Assembly (NCBI RefSeq): GCF_015163075.1 | Contig: NZ_JADDXU010000012.1 | Coordinates: forward strand, 248,001 to 312,000 | Source: Streptomyces justiciae | GTDB taxonomy: Bacteria > Actinomycetota > Actinomycetes > Streptomycetales > Streptomycetaceae | Length of the DNA: 64,000 bases | Direction: 5' to 3' | Part shown: positions 8,716 to 16,425 of the stretch, one piece after another | Numbering within the stretch: the first letter of the stretch is position 1 | Layout of the letters: each line of letters begins with the position of its first letter | Notes under the pieces: generated by a model | The model's input: the letters and a program-made list of their open reading frames with translations, nothing else | The model's database searches: none | What the model was told of the DNA's origin: nothing | Made by a program: the position numbers and the translations under genes

Positions 8716-9381
8716 TCACGCCTCGGCCGGAGCCTCGGTCTGTACCTCGGCGGCCTCAGGAGCCTCGTCGACCTGGGTCTCCGCGGCGTTCTGCGACTTG
8801 CCGGGGTTGGCCTTCGCGTCGGCCTTGCGGGCTTCCTGCGCCTGGCGAGCCTCGGCCATGGCCTCGGTCTTCTTCTTGTGCGGACCGAGAACCATGATCA
8901 TGTTTCGGCCGTCCTGCTTCGGGTTCGACTCCACGAAGCCGAGGTCCTGGACGTCCTCCGCGAGCCGCTGCAGCAGTCGGTAGCCGAGCTCCGGCCGGGA
9001 CTGCTCGCGACCACGGAACATGATCGTGATCTTGACCTTGTCGCCCTGCTTGAGGAACCGGACGACGTGACCCTTCTTGGTGTCATAGTCGTGCGGGTCG
9101 ATCTTCGGCCGGAGCTTCATCTCCTTGATGACCGTGTGCGCCTGGTTCTTGCGCGCCTCACGGGCCTTCATGGCCGACTCGTACTTGAACTTCCCGTAGT
9201 CCATGAGCTTGCAGACCGGCGGGCGGGCGTTCGCCGCCACCTCGACCAGGTCGAGGTCGTACTCCTGCGCAAGCTCCAGGGCCTTGGCAAGCGGGACAAT
9301 CCCGACCTGCTCGCCACTGGGACCGACAAGTCGCACCTCGGGAACGCGAATCCGGTCGTTGATGCGGGGCTCGGTGCTGAT
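8716..9381 (-). CDS. infC: Translation initiation factor IF-3, probable AUC start
   Basis: IF-3 binds the 30S subunit and checks the start codon. The first in-frame GTG (9336) would give 206 residues but would cut off the conserved N-terminus. Reading further upstream in frame gives ISTEPRINDRIRVPE directly before VRLVGPSG, as expected for IF-3. The codon at 9379-9381 is ATC, and GAGGAGG ends four bases before it. Between it and the in-frame TAG near 9450 there is no ATG, GTG, TTG or CTG. I therefore place the start at ATC 9381 (221 residues), parallel to the AUU start of E. coli infC. The C-terminal domain (FRGREQSRPELGYRLLQRLA) and an alanine-rich tail are present. Confidence 0.93.
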   Translation of the reverse strand: MSTEPRINDRIRVPEVRLVGPSGEQVGIVPLAKALELAQEYDLDLVEVAANARPPVCKLMDYGKFKYESAMKAREARKNQAHTVIKEMKLRPKIDPHDYDTKKGHVVRFLKQGDKVKITIMFRGREQSRPELGYRLLQRLAEDVQDLGFVESNPKQDGRNMIMVLGPHKKKTEAMAEARQAQEARKADAKANPGKSQNAAETQVDEAPEAAEVQTEAPAEA

Positions 9382-9465
9382 GGATCCTCCTCGGTAGCAC
9401 CATACGGCGGTCTGGCGGACAGCCGCGTACGTCTCTTTTCGTAGGACCTAACCGCACCGAAGCAC

Positions 9466-9516
9466 AAAAAATGCCCCGGACGATCACATGAGGGGGCTCC
9501 AAAGCACTACCGGAGC
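9466..9516 (-). promoter_or_regulatory. Candidate attenuator in the infC leader
   Basis: On the minus strand an upstream hairpin GCTCC...GGAGC (9496-9516) overlaps the 5' arm of a second hairpin GCCCC...GGGGC (9473-9497). The second hairpin is followed at once by six T residues (9466-9471 as A on the plus strand). That is the layout of an antiterminator/terminator pair 85 or more bases before the infC start. The stems are short (5 bp). Confidence 0.45.
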
Positions 9517-9769
9517 ACCGCCACGATGATCGCGGGGCGCGATTTCGGGCGACTCCATCGTCCGTACGGAACGATGGCGGCCGCCTGACCGGGGTGACCC
9601 GCCGCCCTGGGGGCGATCAGGTGGGAGATCGGAGCCTCCACTTGTGGGCCGGACACGCGAGTATCCAGCCGGTCGTCACACAAGGTTAGCAGCAACCCGA
9701 CGGTGGTGCGAACCGATGTGCAGCAGGGCCGGTGCGGAGCGGTACGCACCGGGCCCTATCGTGTGGGAC
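9517..9769. promoter_or_regulatory. Divergent promoter region between infC and the DUF1844 gene
   Basis: No gene is seen here. It contains a near-perfect palindrome 9555-9577 (CCATCGT and ACGATGG around CCGTACGG, one bulged A). It also has a stem-loop 9726-9756 (GGGCCGGTGCG with CGCACCGGGCCC, one bulge) ending 13 bases before the plus-strand ATG. The infC promoter should lie near or beyond 9520 on the minus strand. Confidence 0.4.
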
Positions 9770-10144
9770 ATGAGTGACACCCCTCCTGAGTCCACCGGCT
9801 CCCCCGCGTCCGCCGACTTCGACGAGATGACCCGCGACATCGCCGAGGTCCCCGCCGTCGAGGTGATCGTGACGGTCGCCGTGAACCTGATGAGCGCCGC
9901 CGCGGTGAAGCTCGGTCTGACCGAGGAGGGCGACAAGTACAAGGACCTGGACGAGGCCCGCAAGCTCATCCACGCCCTCGCCGGACTCCTCGACGGCAGC
10001 GCGACCGAGATCAGCTCCTTCCACGCCGCCCCGCTCCGCGACGGCCTGAAGTCCCTCCAGCTGGCGTTCCGCGAGGCGTCGATCGTCCCGGACGAGCCGG
10101 GCCAGGGCCCGGGCGAGAAGTACACCGGCCCGATCTACGGCTAG
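9770..10144 (+). CDS. DUF1844 family protein
   Basis: 124 residues, start MSDTPPESTGS at 9770. The core VEVIVTVAVNLMSAAAVKLGLTE, then DLDEARKLIHALAGLLDG, is the DUF1844 helical pattern found in actinobacteria, usually beside infC or SseB genes as here. The family is small, soluble and without known activity. Acidic and proline-rich tails flank the helical core. The gene converges on the SseB gene with one base between the stop codons. Confidence 0.85.
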   Translation: MSDTPPESTGSPASADFDEMTRDIAEVPAVEVIVTVAVNLMSAAAVKLGLTEEGDKYKDLDEARKLIHALAGLLDGSATEISSFHAAPLRDGLKSLQLAFREASIVPDEPGQGPGEKYTGPIYG

Positions 10145-10145
10145 T

Positions 10146-10877
10146 TCACCCGCGTACGTAAAGGGGCTCGCCCGGAGGCGTGGCCGTGGCCGGCAGCAGT
10201 GCCAGGTCGAGGCCGCGCACCAGGCGGGCCCTCAGTGTTTCGTCGGCGGCGATCCGCTCGGCGACCGCCCGAGCGGCCTCGGCGGGGGGCGCCGCCGGGT
10301 CGAGCACGAGGGCCAGGGTGCCGTCGGCCTGCCCGGGCCCGAGATGGGCACGCAGTACGGCGGGCTCGGCGGCCACCGCTTCCCGTACCGCCGTGAGGAC
10401 CGCCGGATCGGCGAGCGGGTCGGCCGTCGTACGGCCCTCGGCGAGGGCGAGCAGCGCCGGGCCCGTCAGTTCGAACGGCACAGGACCGGCCATGTCCAGC
10501 AGGACGGTGTCCGCCTTCTCGTGCGCGGCGGCCTGGAGCGCCTGGTGCAGGGGTACGGCGACGGGGCGGGCCGCCGGGTCCCAGCGGGCGAGCGAATCGG
10601 TGGAGGTGAAGGCCGGCAGGGCGGTCCGGGGGCCGGCCTTGAGGGTCGGCACGGCCATGTCGCTGGTCTTCTCGCGGCGCAGTCCGTTCTCGTCCTCCTC
10701 GACCTCGCCGAGGACGGCCACGACCGGGACGAGCAGCCGGGCGCCCTTGAGCGCCTCCAGGACGGGTCCCACGGCGGTGCGGTCCTCGGCCCAGCCGGCG
10801 AGCGCCGCGCTCAGCCGGGGGTCGGCGGAGCCGTCGTCGTCGGAGAAGCCGGGGTCGGGAATGTTCTTGTTCGCCAC
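10146..10877 (-). CDS. SseB family protein
   Basis: About 243 residues from a GTG at 10877 (ANKNIPDPGFSDDDGSADPR); an ATG at 10973 would add 32 residues of unlikely sequence. SseB-type features: LLVPVVAVLGEVEEDE, TLKAGPRTALPAFTSTDSLARW, and PVAVPLHQALQAAAHEKAD. The domain is widespread in Streptomyces but its biochemical role is unsettled, and no catalytic residues can be named. It lies tail to tail with the DUF1844 gene, an arrangement that recurs in the genus. Confidence 0.8.
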   Translation of the reverse strand: MANKNIPDPGFSDDDGSADPRLSAALAGWAEDRTAVGPVLEALKGARLLVPVVAVLGEVEEDENGLRREKTSDMAVPTLKAGPRTALPAFTSTDSLARWDPAARPVAVPLHQALQAAAHEKADTVLLDMAGPVPFELTGPALLALAEGRTTADPLADPAVLTAVREAVAAEPAVLRAHLGPGQADGTLALVLDPAAPPAEAARAVAERIAADETLRARLVRGLDLALLPATATPPGEPLYVRG

Positions 10878-10976
10878 GGTCCCCGACCCTATAGGGGGGA
10901 TGCTGCTGGCCTTGTGCGGGCCCGGAAACCCGGGCGTGACCGCCCTCACCGGAATCTCAGATTTCCCTGACACACA

Positions 10977-10998
10977 TCTAACGTCCGTCTAACGGTCC
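10977..10998 (+). promoter_or_regulatory. 11-base direct repeat upstream of the beta-lactamase-fold gene
   Basis: TCTAACG occurs twice exactly 11 bases apart (10977, 10988), in the context CTAACGTCCGT CTAACGGTCCG. Tandem sites one helical turn apart are typical of OmpR-type response regulators. It lies 30 bases upstream of the ATG at 11028, in the gap to the divergent SseB gene. Confidence 0.35.
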
Positions 10999-11027
10999 GC
11001 ACAGACGGCGGCCGGAGCATCACGGGC

Positions 11028-11969
11028 ATGGAGTCCTCCAGAGCCCGCCGGAGCCGCCGCGCCCGCCCGTCCCGGCGCCGCCCCCTCATGTACACCGCCC
11101 TCGCCTCCGTGGCGGTGGTCGGCGCCACGGCGGCCGGCACCGTGTACGTGAAGGCGCAGGCGCACTCCGGCGCCCGGGCCGTATCGTCGGCGGCGTCGCC
11201 GAGTGTGTCGAGCGAGGAGGCTTCGGTGGAGCCGGTGGCGGTGCCCGCGGTGGACTACGACGCCCTGCTCGCCGACGCGATGGGCGCGGTGACCGTGCCG
11301 GAAGACGCGGACGTGTCGGTGGCCGTGCTCGACCTGGACTCCGGCGACAGCGCCACGTACGGGGACGCCGCCTTCGACACGGCGAGCATCGTCAAGGTCG
11401 ACATCCTGGCGACGCTGCTGCTCCAGGCGCAGGACGAGGACCGTCATCTCACGGCGGCGGAGAAGTCGTACGCCACCGCGATGATCGAGAACAGCGACAA
11501 CGCCTCCGCGTCGGCGCTGTGGCGGATCATCGGCAAGGCGGCGGGGCTCGACGCGGCGAACGAGCGCTTCGGGCTCACGGACACGGAGGGTGGTGACGGC
11601 ATGCTGTGGGGGCTGACGCAGACCACGGCCGCCGATCAACTCGCCCTGCTTCAGCAGGTGTTCGGGGACGACTCGAAGTTGAGCTCGGCCTCGCAGGAGT
11701 ATCTCCAGGGGCTGATGGGGGAGATAGCCACCGACCAGCACTGGGGGGTGTCGGCTGCGGCTGACGGGTCCTCTTGGGCGCTGAAGAACGGGTGGTTGCC
11801 GCGTAGTGCGACGGGGTTGTGGGACATCAACAGCATCGGGCGGGTGACGGCTTCGGACGGGGGCGACTATCTCGTCGTCGCGCTGTCTAACGGCAACGCG
11901 ACGAAGGAGAAGGGGATCTCGTTGGTGGAGTCTGCGGCGCGGGCTGCGGTGTCGGTTTTTGCGGGTTGA
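11028..11969 (+). CDS. Membrane-anchored serine hydrolase of the beta-lactamase/penicillin-binding fold
   Basis: 313 residues. A basic N-terminus (RRSRRARPSRRR) and one hydrophobic segment (21-42) anchor or export the protein; a serine/alanine linker follows. The extracytoplasmic domain has the class A pattern: SIVK with Ser120 and Lys123, SDN at 156-158 and KNG at 253-255. It is therefore probably an active-site-serine enzyme, but the usual ExxLN glutamate is not evident, so a true beta-lactamase is less certain than a peptidoglycan-related hydrolase. The start ATG at 11028 agrees with the signal-like segment. A direct repeat lies just upstream. Confidence 0.85.
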   Translation: MESSRARRSRRARPSRRRPLMYTALASVAVVGATAAGTVYVKAQAHSGARAVSSAASPSVSSEEASVEPVAVPAVDYDALLADAMGAVTVPEDADVSVAVLDLDSGDSATYGDAAFDTASIVKVDILATLLLQAQDEDRHLTAAEKSYATAMIENSDNASASALWRIIGKAAGLDAANERFGLTDTEGGDGMLWGLTQTTAADQLALLQQVFGDDSKLSSASQEYLQGLMGEIATDQHWGVSAAADGSSWALKNGWLPRSATGLWDINSIGRVTASDGGDYLVVALSNGNATKEKGISLVESAARAAVSVFAG

Positions 11970-11990
11970 GAGTGCCTCGTCGGGTCGTCG

Positions 11991-12047
11991 GCGGGGTGCG
12001 GCTGCGTTGTGGCTGGTCGCGCAGTTCCCCGCGCCCCTAGGGGGTTG
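11991..12047 (-). repeat. Gene-end repeat, copy B
   Basis: Minus strand: CCTAGGGGCGCGGGGAACTG, then CGCGACCAGCCACAACGCAG, beginning 10 bases after the mycosin stop codon. It lies between two convergent genes and matches the copies at 881-932 and 51203-51250. Confidence 0.75.
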
Positions 12048-12056
12048 CCCGCGCCG

Positions 12057-13238
12057 TCAGAATTGTTCGTACCGTTCCCTGCGGCCCCGCCATAGCACCA
12101 CCGCGGCGACCAGTAGGACGCCTCCTACGCTGCCCGCGAGGGGGGCTGCCCAGTCGGCCGTGTCGTCTTCCGTCTTGGGGGCGTCGGGGCCCGAGCCGAA
12201 GTAATGCTCGCCGTACGCCGCGGACTTCAGGCCCTGTGGGTCCAGGCGGTCGGCGGCCTTGAGGGCGGCGGCGGGGTCGACGAAGCCGTAGCCGCGGGAG
12301 TCGTCGCGGCCGCCGACCGGGGCGTCCCGGGCCGTGTCCTCCAGGAGCTTCTTGATCTGCGCCGGGGTCAGGTCCGGGTGGGCCGCCTTGACCAGGGCGA
12401 CGGCGCCGGAGACGAAGGCCGCCGCGGCGCTCGTACCCCAGCCCTCGTAGTACTTGTGGTCCGGGTCCGCGATGACGACGTCGTCGCCGGGGGCGGCAAC
12501 CGTGGCGTACCAGCGGCGGGTGGAGAAGGAGGCGCGGGTGCCGTAGCGGTCGACGGCGGTCGCGGCGATGACGCCCGGGTAGGCGGCCGGGTAGGAGATG
12601 TGGTCGCCCTTCTCGCCGCCGTTACCGGCGGAGGCGACGACGGTGACGCCCTTCTTCAGGGCGTACTGGACGGCCTCGTCCTCGGCGGGTTCGGGGTGGG
12701 CGGACTTGGAGTCGTCGCCCAGGGAGAGGTTGATGACGTCGGCGCCGTGGTCGGCGGCCCAGCGGATGCCTTCGGCGAGGGCGTTGCCGCGGGTGTTGCG
12801 GGCCTTGCCGCGGGAGGAGTCGCCGTCCTCCAGGATGACGCGGACGGGGAGGATCTTGGCCTCGGGGGCGATGCCCATGACGCCGTCGCCGTTGGCGTAC
12901 CCGTGTCCGTGGCCGGCGATGATGCCGGCCATCGCGGTGCCGTGGCGGGCCCAGGCGCGGTCGCCGCGGCCGGCGCCGAAGCCGACCATGTCCTTGCCGT
13001 CGAGGACGTTGCCGACGAGGTCGGGGTGGTCCTCCTCGACGCCGGTGTCGAGGACGGCGACGGTGACGCCCTTGCCCTTGGTGGTCTGCCAGGCCTCCTG
13101 GGTGTGCATCGCTTCGAGGGCCCACTGCTTGGCGCGTATGCCGTCGGCGTGCGCGGCGGTGGACGGGACGAGGGCGAGGGAAGCGGCGAGGAGGGCGCTG
13201 ACGATGCCGGCCCGGCGGGTGTGGGTGGCGGCGCTCAT
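12057..13238 (-). CDS. Mycosin-like subtilisin protease (type VII secretion-associated family)
   Basis: 393 residues from the ATG at 13238. A signal peptide (VSALLAASLALVPSTAAHA) leads into an S8 peptidase domain with an intact triad: Asp64 in VLDTGVEEDHPDL, His99 in RHGTAMAG and Ser270 in GTSAAAAFVSG. After the domain come a short linker and a C-terminal membrane helix (SVGGVLLVAAVVLW) with a basic tail, the layout of MycP proteins that sit outside the membrane beside type VII secretion systems. No EccC, EccD or WXG100 gene is in the window. Its ATG overlaps the stop of the preceding gene (ATGA), so the two are translationally coupled. Confidence 0.92.
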   Translation of the reverse strand: MSAATHTRRAGIVSALLAASLALVPSTAAHADGIRAKQWALEAMHTQEAWQTTKGKGVTVAVLDTGVEEDHPDLVGNVLDGKDMVGFGAGRGDRAWARHGTAMAGIIAGHGHGYANGDGVMGIAPEAKILPVRVILEDGDSSRGKARNTRGNALAEGIRWAADHGADVINLSLGDDSKSAHPEPAEDEAVQYALKKGVTVVASAGNGGEKGDHISYPAAYPGVIAATAVDRYGTRASFSTRRWYATVAAPGDDVVIADPDHKYYEGWGTSAAAAFVSGAVALVKAAHPDLTPAQIKKLLEDTARDAPVGGRDDSRGYGFVDPAAALKAADRLDPQGLKSAAYGEHYFGSGPDAPKTEDDTADWAAPLAGSVGGVLLVAAVVLWRGRRERYEQF

Positions 13239-14950
13239 GAGGTCTTTCCCGTCCCCGCCGTGGCCGGGGTGTCGACGGTTCTGCGCAGGCCGCGTTCGAT
13301 GCGGTCGGCGAGGCCCTGTGCCTCGTGGCCGAGGCCGGCCTGGGCGACGGGGGTGGTGGCGCCGGACTGCATGGCGGCCGCGGCGGACTGGGGCTCGTCG
13401 ACGGTACGGCCGTCGGCCCAGCCGGAGACGGCGTAGACGACGACCGGGGCGTCGGTGAGGACGGAGATCGCCCAGGAGGCGCGCTGTTTGGCACCGAAGT
13501 CGGCGGCGGCCGTCTCCTCGGCGGGGTACGGCCGGGGCATCAGGTCGGCCCGGTCGCCGAGGTGCTCCTTGGTGAAGCGGGCGTCGAGGGCCGTCATGCC
13601 GGCCGCGTCGGCCTTGGTGAAGAGGAGGCCGACGGTGGTGACGTAGCTCTGGGTGGCGTCGGTGTAGGTGGCGCGCAGGAGGCGGCGGCAGCCGACGGGG
13701 GCGAGGGCCTTCTCCAGCAGTGGGTCGAAGGCGTCCTTGCAGCCGCTGTCCGGGGCGACGGCGATCCGCGTCCAGGTGCGGTCGGCTCCGCCGGGGCCGG
13801 CGCCCTGGCCCTGCACGGTGGGCGGGAAGAGCTGGTCGACGGGGACGCTGTGCCACAGGCTCTCGGCGGCGGTGAAGGAGTCCTTCTCCCCCGCCGCGGC
13901 CGAGTCCCCGACCAGCCAACTCCCGGTCACCGCACCGCCGATGAGCCCGAGCCCGAGCACGAGACAGACGGCCACGGCAGCGGTACGAGCCCCGGCCCGC
14001 CCCGCCAACGGCCGCGGCCGAGCACCCTCGTCATACCCCTCAGGCTCCCCGAACGACACGACGGGCCGCCCGGTTCCGAGAGTGCCGCCGGGGGTGGGGG
14101 CGCTCCAGGAGAGGGCGGGGTCTGGGTGGAGGGGGGCCGTCGTGGAGGCAGAGGCGGACGGCTCAGGTACGGCTGGACGTGCCGCTGCGGCGCCGGGGGC
14201 GGGGGCGGGGGGCATGGGTGCGGACGGACGTGCCGCCGTGGCGCCGGAGGGCAAAGGTGTGGCCCGGCCGGCTTCCGCAGCACCGGAGGCAGAGGGCATG
14301 GGCGTGGGCGTGGCCGGATCTGCCGCCGCGGCACCGGGGGCAGATGGCGTGGGTACGGTCGGGCCGCGCTGGGCGTCCTGCCGTTCGGGCCCGCGGTCCG
14401 CGGGGACCGGACGCAGCCGGAACGTCGTCTCCGAGGCGGACTCGGGGGGTGCGCCGTCGCGTCGCGGTGACGTCGGGGGCCGGTGCGCCGGCCGCGGCGG
14501 TACGGCGGTTCCGGCACCGCCGGAGCCCGCGCCCTGGGTCGGCGGGGCATCGGGGAAACGGGCCGAGGCGCGAGGCGGGGGCGGGGTCGTACGGGAGACC
14601 GAGGCACCGTCGGCGGAACGCGCACGCAGGCTCGGGAACCGGGGCGAGGTATCCGGGCCGGCATCGCCCGAGGACCCACGCGAACCCGCCCGACCGTCTC
14701 CGGCAACACCACCGCCGTCCGCGGACCGCTCCGCACGGGCTCCTTGCCCCTGGGGCCGCTCAGACCACTCCGCCCCCTCGGCCTCAGACCGCTCCGGGTG
14801 GTCCGCCTGTCGTGGTGGCTTCGGTGGGGTGGTCGGGCGGGGTGGGGTGGTGTCGTCGGGGCGGGAAGCGGGTGGCGTCGGGGGCTCCGTGGGGCGGGGT
14901 GGGGCTGTGGGGCGTGGGGGGATGGAGGCGTGTTGCGCTTCCGTGCTCAT
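13235..14950 (-). CDS. Proline-rich single-pass membrane protein with extracytoplasmic domain
   Basis: 571 residues from the ATG at 14950 (MSTEAQHASIPP); an upstream in-frame start at 15052 is less likely. Residues 1 to about 310 are low-complexity Pro/Ala/Ser/Arg sequence. One membrane helix follows (AAVAVCLVLGLGLIGGAVTG), then an extracytoplasmic domain of about 220 residues beginning near DSAAAGEKDSFTAAESLWH. I do not recognise that domain. ATGA overlap with the mycosin gene suggests the two work together, perhaps as substrate, adaptor or regulator of the protease. The 258 bases upstream (14951-15208) form a divergent promoter region in which I see no clear motif. Confidence 0.75.
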   Translation of the reverse strand: MSTEAQHASIPPRPTAPPRPTEPPTPPASRPDDTTPPRPTTPPKPPRQADHPERSEAEGAEWSERPQGQGARAERSADGGGVAGDGRAGSRGSSGDAGPDTSPRFPSLRARSADGASVSRTTPPPPRASARFPDAPPTQGAGSGGAGTAVPPRPAHRPPTSPRRDGAPPESASETTFRLRPVPADRGPERQDAQRGPTVPTPSAPGAAAADPATPTPMPSASGAAEAGRATPLPSGATAARPSAPMPPAPAPGAAAARPAVPEPSASASTTAPLHPDPALSWSAPTPGGTLGTGRPVVSFGEPEGYDEGARPRPLAGRAGARTAAVAVCLVLGLGLIGGAVTGSWLVGDSAAAGEKDSFTAAESLWHSVPVDQLFPPTVQGQGAGPGGADRTWTRIAVAPDSGCKDAFDPLLEKALAPVGCRRLLRATYTDATQSYVTTVGLLFTKADAAGMTALDARFTKEHLGDRADLMPRPYPAEETAAADFGAKQRASWAISVLTDAPVVVYAVSGWADGRTVDEPQSAAAAMQSGATTPVAQAGLGHEAQGLADRIERGLRRTVDTPATAGTGKTS

Positions 14951-15208
14951 GCGCCCCCCGTTTCCCTCGTGCCCGGGCCTGTCGTCGTACGCGGGCGTGG
15001 GTGTCCGGACCCGTGTGGAGTTCCGTGCCGTTCTCCGTCCCCGGGCACGCATACCCGCGCGGACGGCCCGGCATCCCGGCGCACCCTTCGTACGTGCGCG
15101 TCACTCTACGGCTTGTCCCTGGGCGAACGGGAACCAGTCCACGAGCCAGGGGCATCTGCCCGGAACGTCCCCCTACCCTGCGGTAATCCTGTCTGGCAGG
15201 CTTCGTTC

Positions 15209-16411
15209 ATGACTGCGCGCGCCGCCGACCGGGCCCGTTACGACCGGGCCACCGCCCACCTCGACGCCCCTCTCGCGATCGTGGATCTCGATGCCTTCGA
15301 CGCCAACGCGGACGATCTCGTCCGCCGGGCGGGCGGGAAGCCGATCCGGGTCGCCAGCAAGTCCGTGCGGTGCCGGGCGCTGCTCGAACGCGTGCTCGCC
15401 AAGGACGGCTTCGCGGGGATCATGTCCTTCACCCTCGCCGAGTCGCTGTGGCTGGCCCGCTCCGGGTTCGACGACGTGCTGCTCGCCTACCCGTCCGTGG
15501 ACAGCGCCGGTTACGCCGAGCTGACCTCCGATCCCAAGCTCGCCTCCGCCGTCGCCGTGATGGTCGACGACGTCGCCCAGCTGGATCTCATCGACCGCTC
15601 CCGGGACGGCGGACGTGAAGTCGTCCGGGTCTGCCTGGAGTTGGACACCTCGCTGAAGCTCCTCGGCGGCCGGGTGCGCGTCGGCGCGCTCCGCTCCCCG
15701 CTGCACTCCCCCGCCCAAGTCGCCGAGCTGGCACGAGCGGTGGCCCGGCGGCCGGGGTTCAAGGTCGTCGGGATCATGGCGTACGAGGGTCATATCGCCG
15801 GGGTGGGCGACTCCGTCGCCGGGCGGCCGTTCCGCTCGCGTGCCGTGCGGCTGATGCAGGCCACCGCGCGCCGTGAACTCGCCGAGCGGCGGGCCGCGGT
15901 GGTGCGTGCGCTGCGGGCGGTCGTGCCGGACCTGGAGTTCGTCAACGGCGGTGGTACGGGCAGTGTGCAGACCACCGCCGCGGAGGACGCGGTCACCGAG
16001 ATCGGCGCCGGGTCCGGGCTGTACGTCCCGCGGCTGTTCGACAACTACACGTCGTTCAGCGGGCGTCCGGCCGCGCTCTTCGCCCAGCCCGTCGTACGGC
16101 GGCCGGGGGTCGGGGTCGTCACGGTCCTCGGCGGTGGCTACCCCGCCTCCGGTGCGCCCGGACGCGACCGGCTGCCCGTGCCCTATCTCCCCGAGGGGCT
16201 GAAGTACGACCCTCAGGAGGGTCCCGGCGAGGTGCAGACGCCGCTGCTGGGCTCTCCCGCCGACGATCTCCTCATCGGCGACAAGGTGTGGTTCCGGCAC
16301 GCCAAGGCCGGTGAGCTGTGCGAGCGGTTCGACACGCTGCATCTCGTGGAGGGGGACGCGGTGACGGCGACCGTCCCGACGTATCGCGGGGAAGGCCACA
16401 CGTTCCTGTAG
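15209..16411 (+). CDS. PLP-dependent alanine racemase-fold enzyme (D-threonine aldolase/amino acid deaminase-like)
   Basis: 400 residues from the ATG at 15209. The N-terminal barrel begins PLAIVDLDAFDAN and carries the probable PLP lysine at 51 in RVASKSVRC. Further barrel pieces are GIMAYEGHIAGV and EFVNGGGTGSV (phosphate-binding Gly-rich loop). The C-terminal part ends RGEGHTFL, resembling the fold-type III D-threonine aldolase/D-serine dehydratase group. The real substrate cannot be told from sequence. It stands alone, divergent from the proline-rich protein gene. Confidence 0.8.
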   Translation: MTARAADRARYDRATAHLDAPLAIVDLDAFDANADDLVRRAGGKPIRVASKSVRCRALLERVLAKDGFAGIMSFTLAESLWLARSGFDDVLLAYPSVDSAGYAELTSDPKLASAVAVMVDDVAQLDLIDRSRDGGREVVRVCLELDTSLKLLGGRVRVGALRSPLHSPAQVAELARAVARRPGFKVVGIMAYEGHIAGVGDSVAGRPFRSRAVRLMQATARRELAERRAAVVRALRAVVPDLEFVNGGGTGSVQTTAAEDAVTEIGAGSGLYVPRLFDNYTSFSGRPAALFAQPVVRRPGVGVVTVLGGGYPASGAPGRDRLPVPYLPEGLKYDPQEGPGEVQTPLLGSPADDLLIGDKVWFRHAKAGELCERFDTLHLVEGDAVTATVPTYRGEGHTFL

Positions 16412-16425
16412 GCCGCACAGGGTCC

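Noticed and set aside
11028..11969. Calling the serine hydrolase a resistance beta-lactamase
   Set aside because: SxxK, SDN and KxG are present, but a clear catalytic glutamate motif is not, and the protein is membrane-anchored; a general label is safer.
12057..13919. 620-codon version of the mycosin starting at 13919
   Set aside because: The extra N-terminus is Arg/Pro-rich shadow of the overlapping proline-rich protein gene; the signal peptide begins at 13238 with ATGA coupling.
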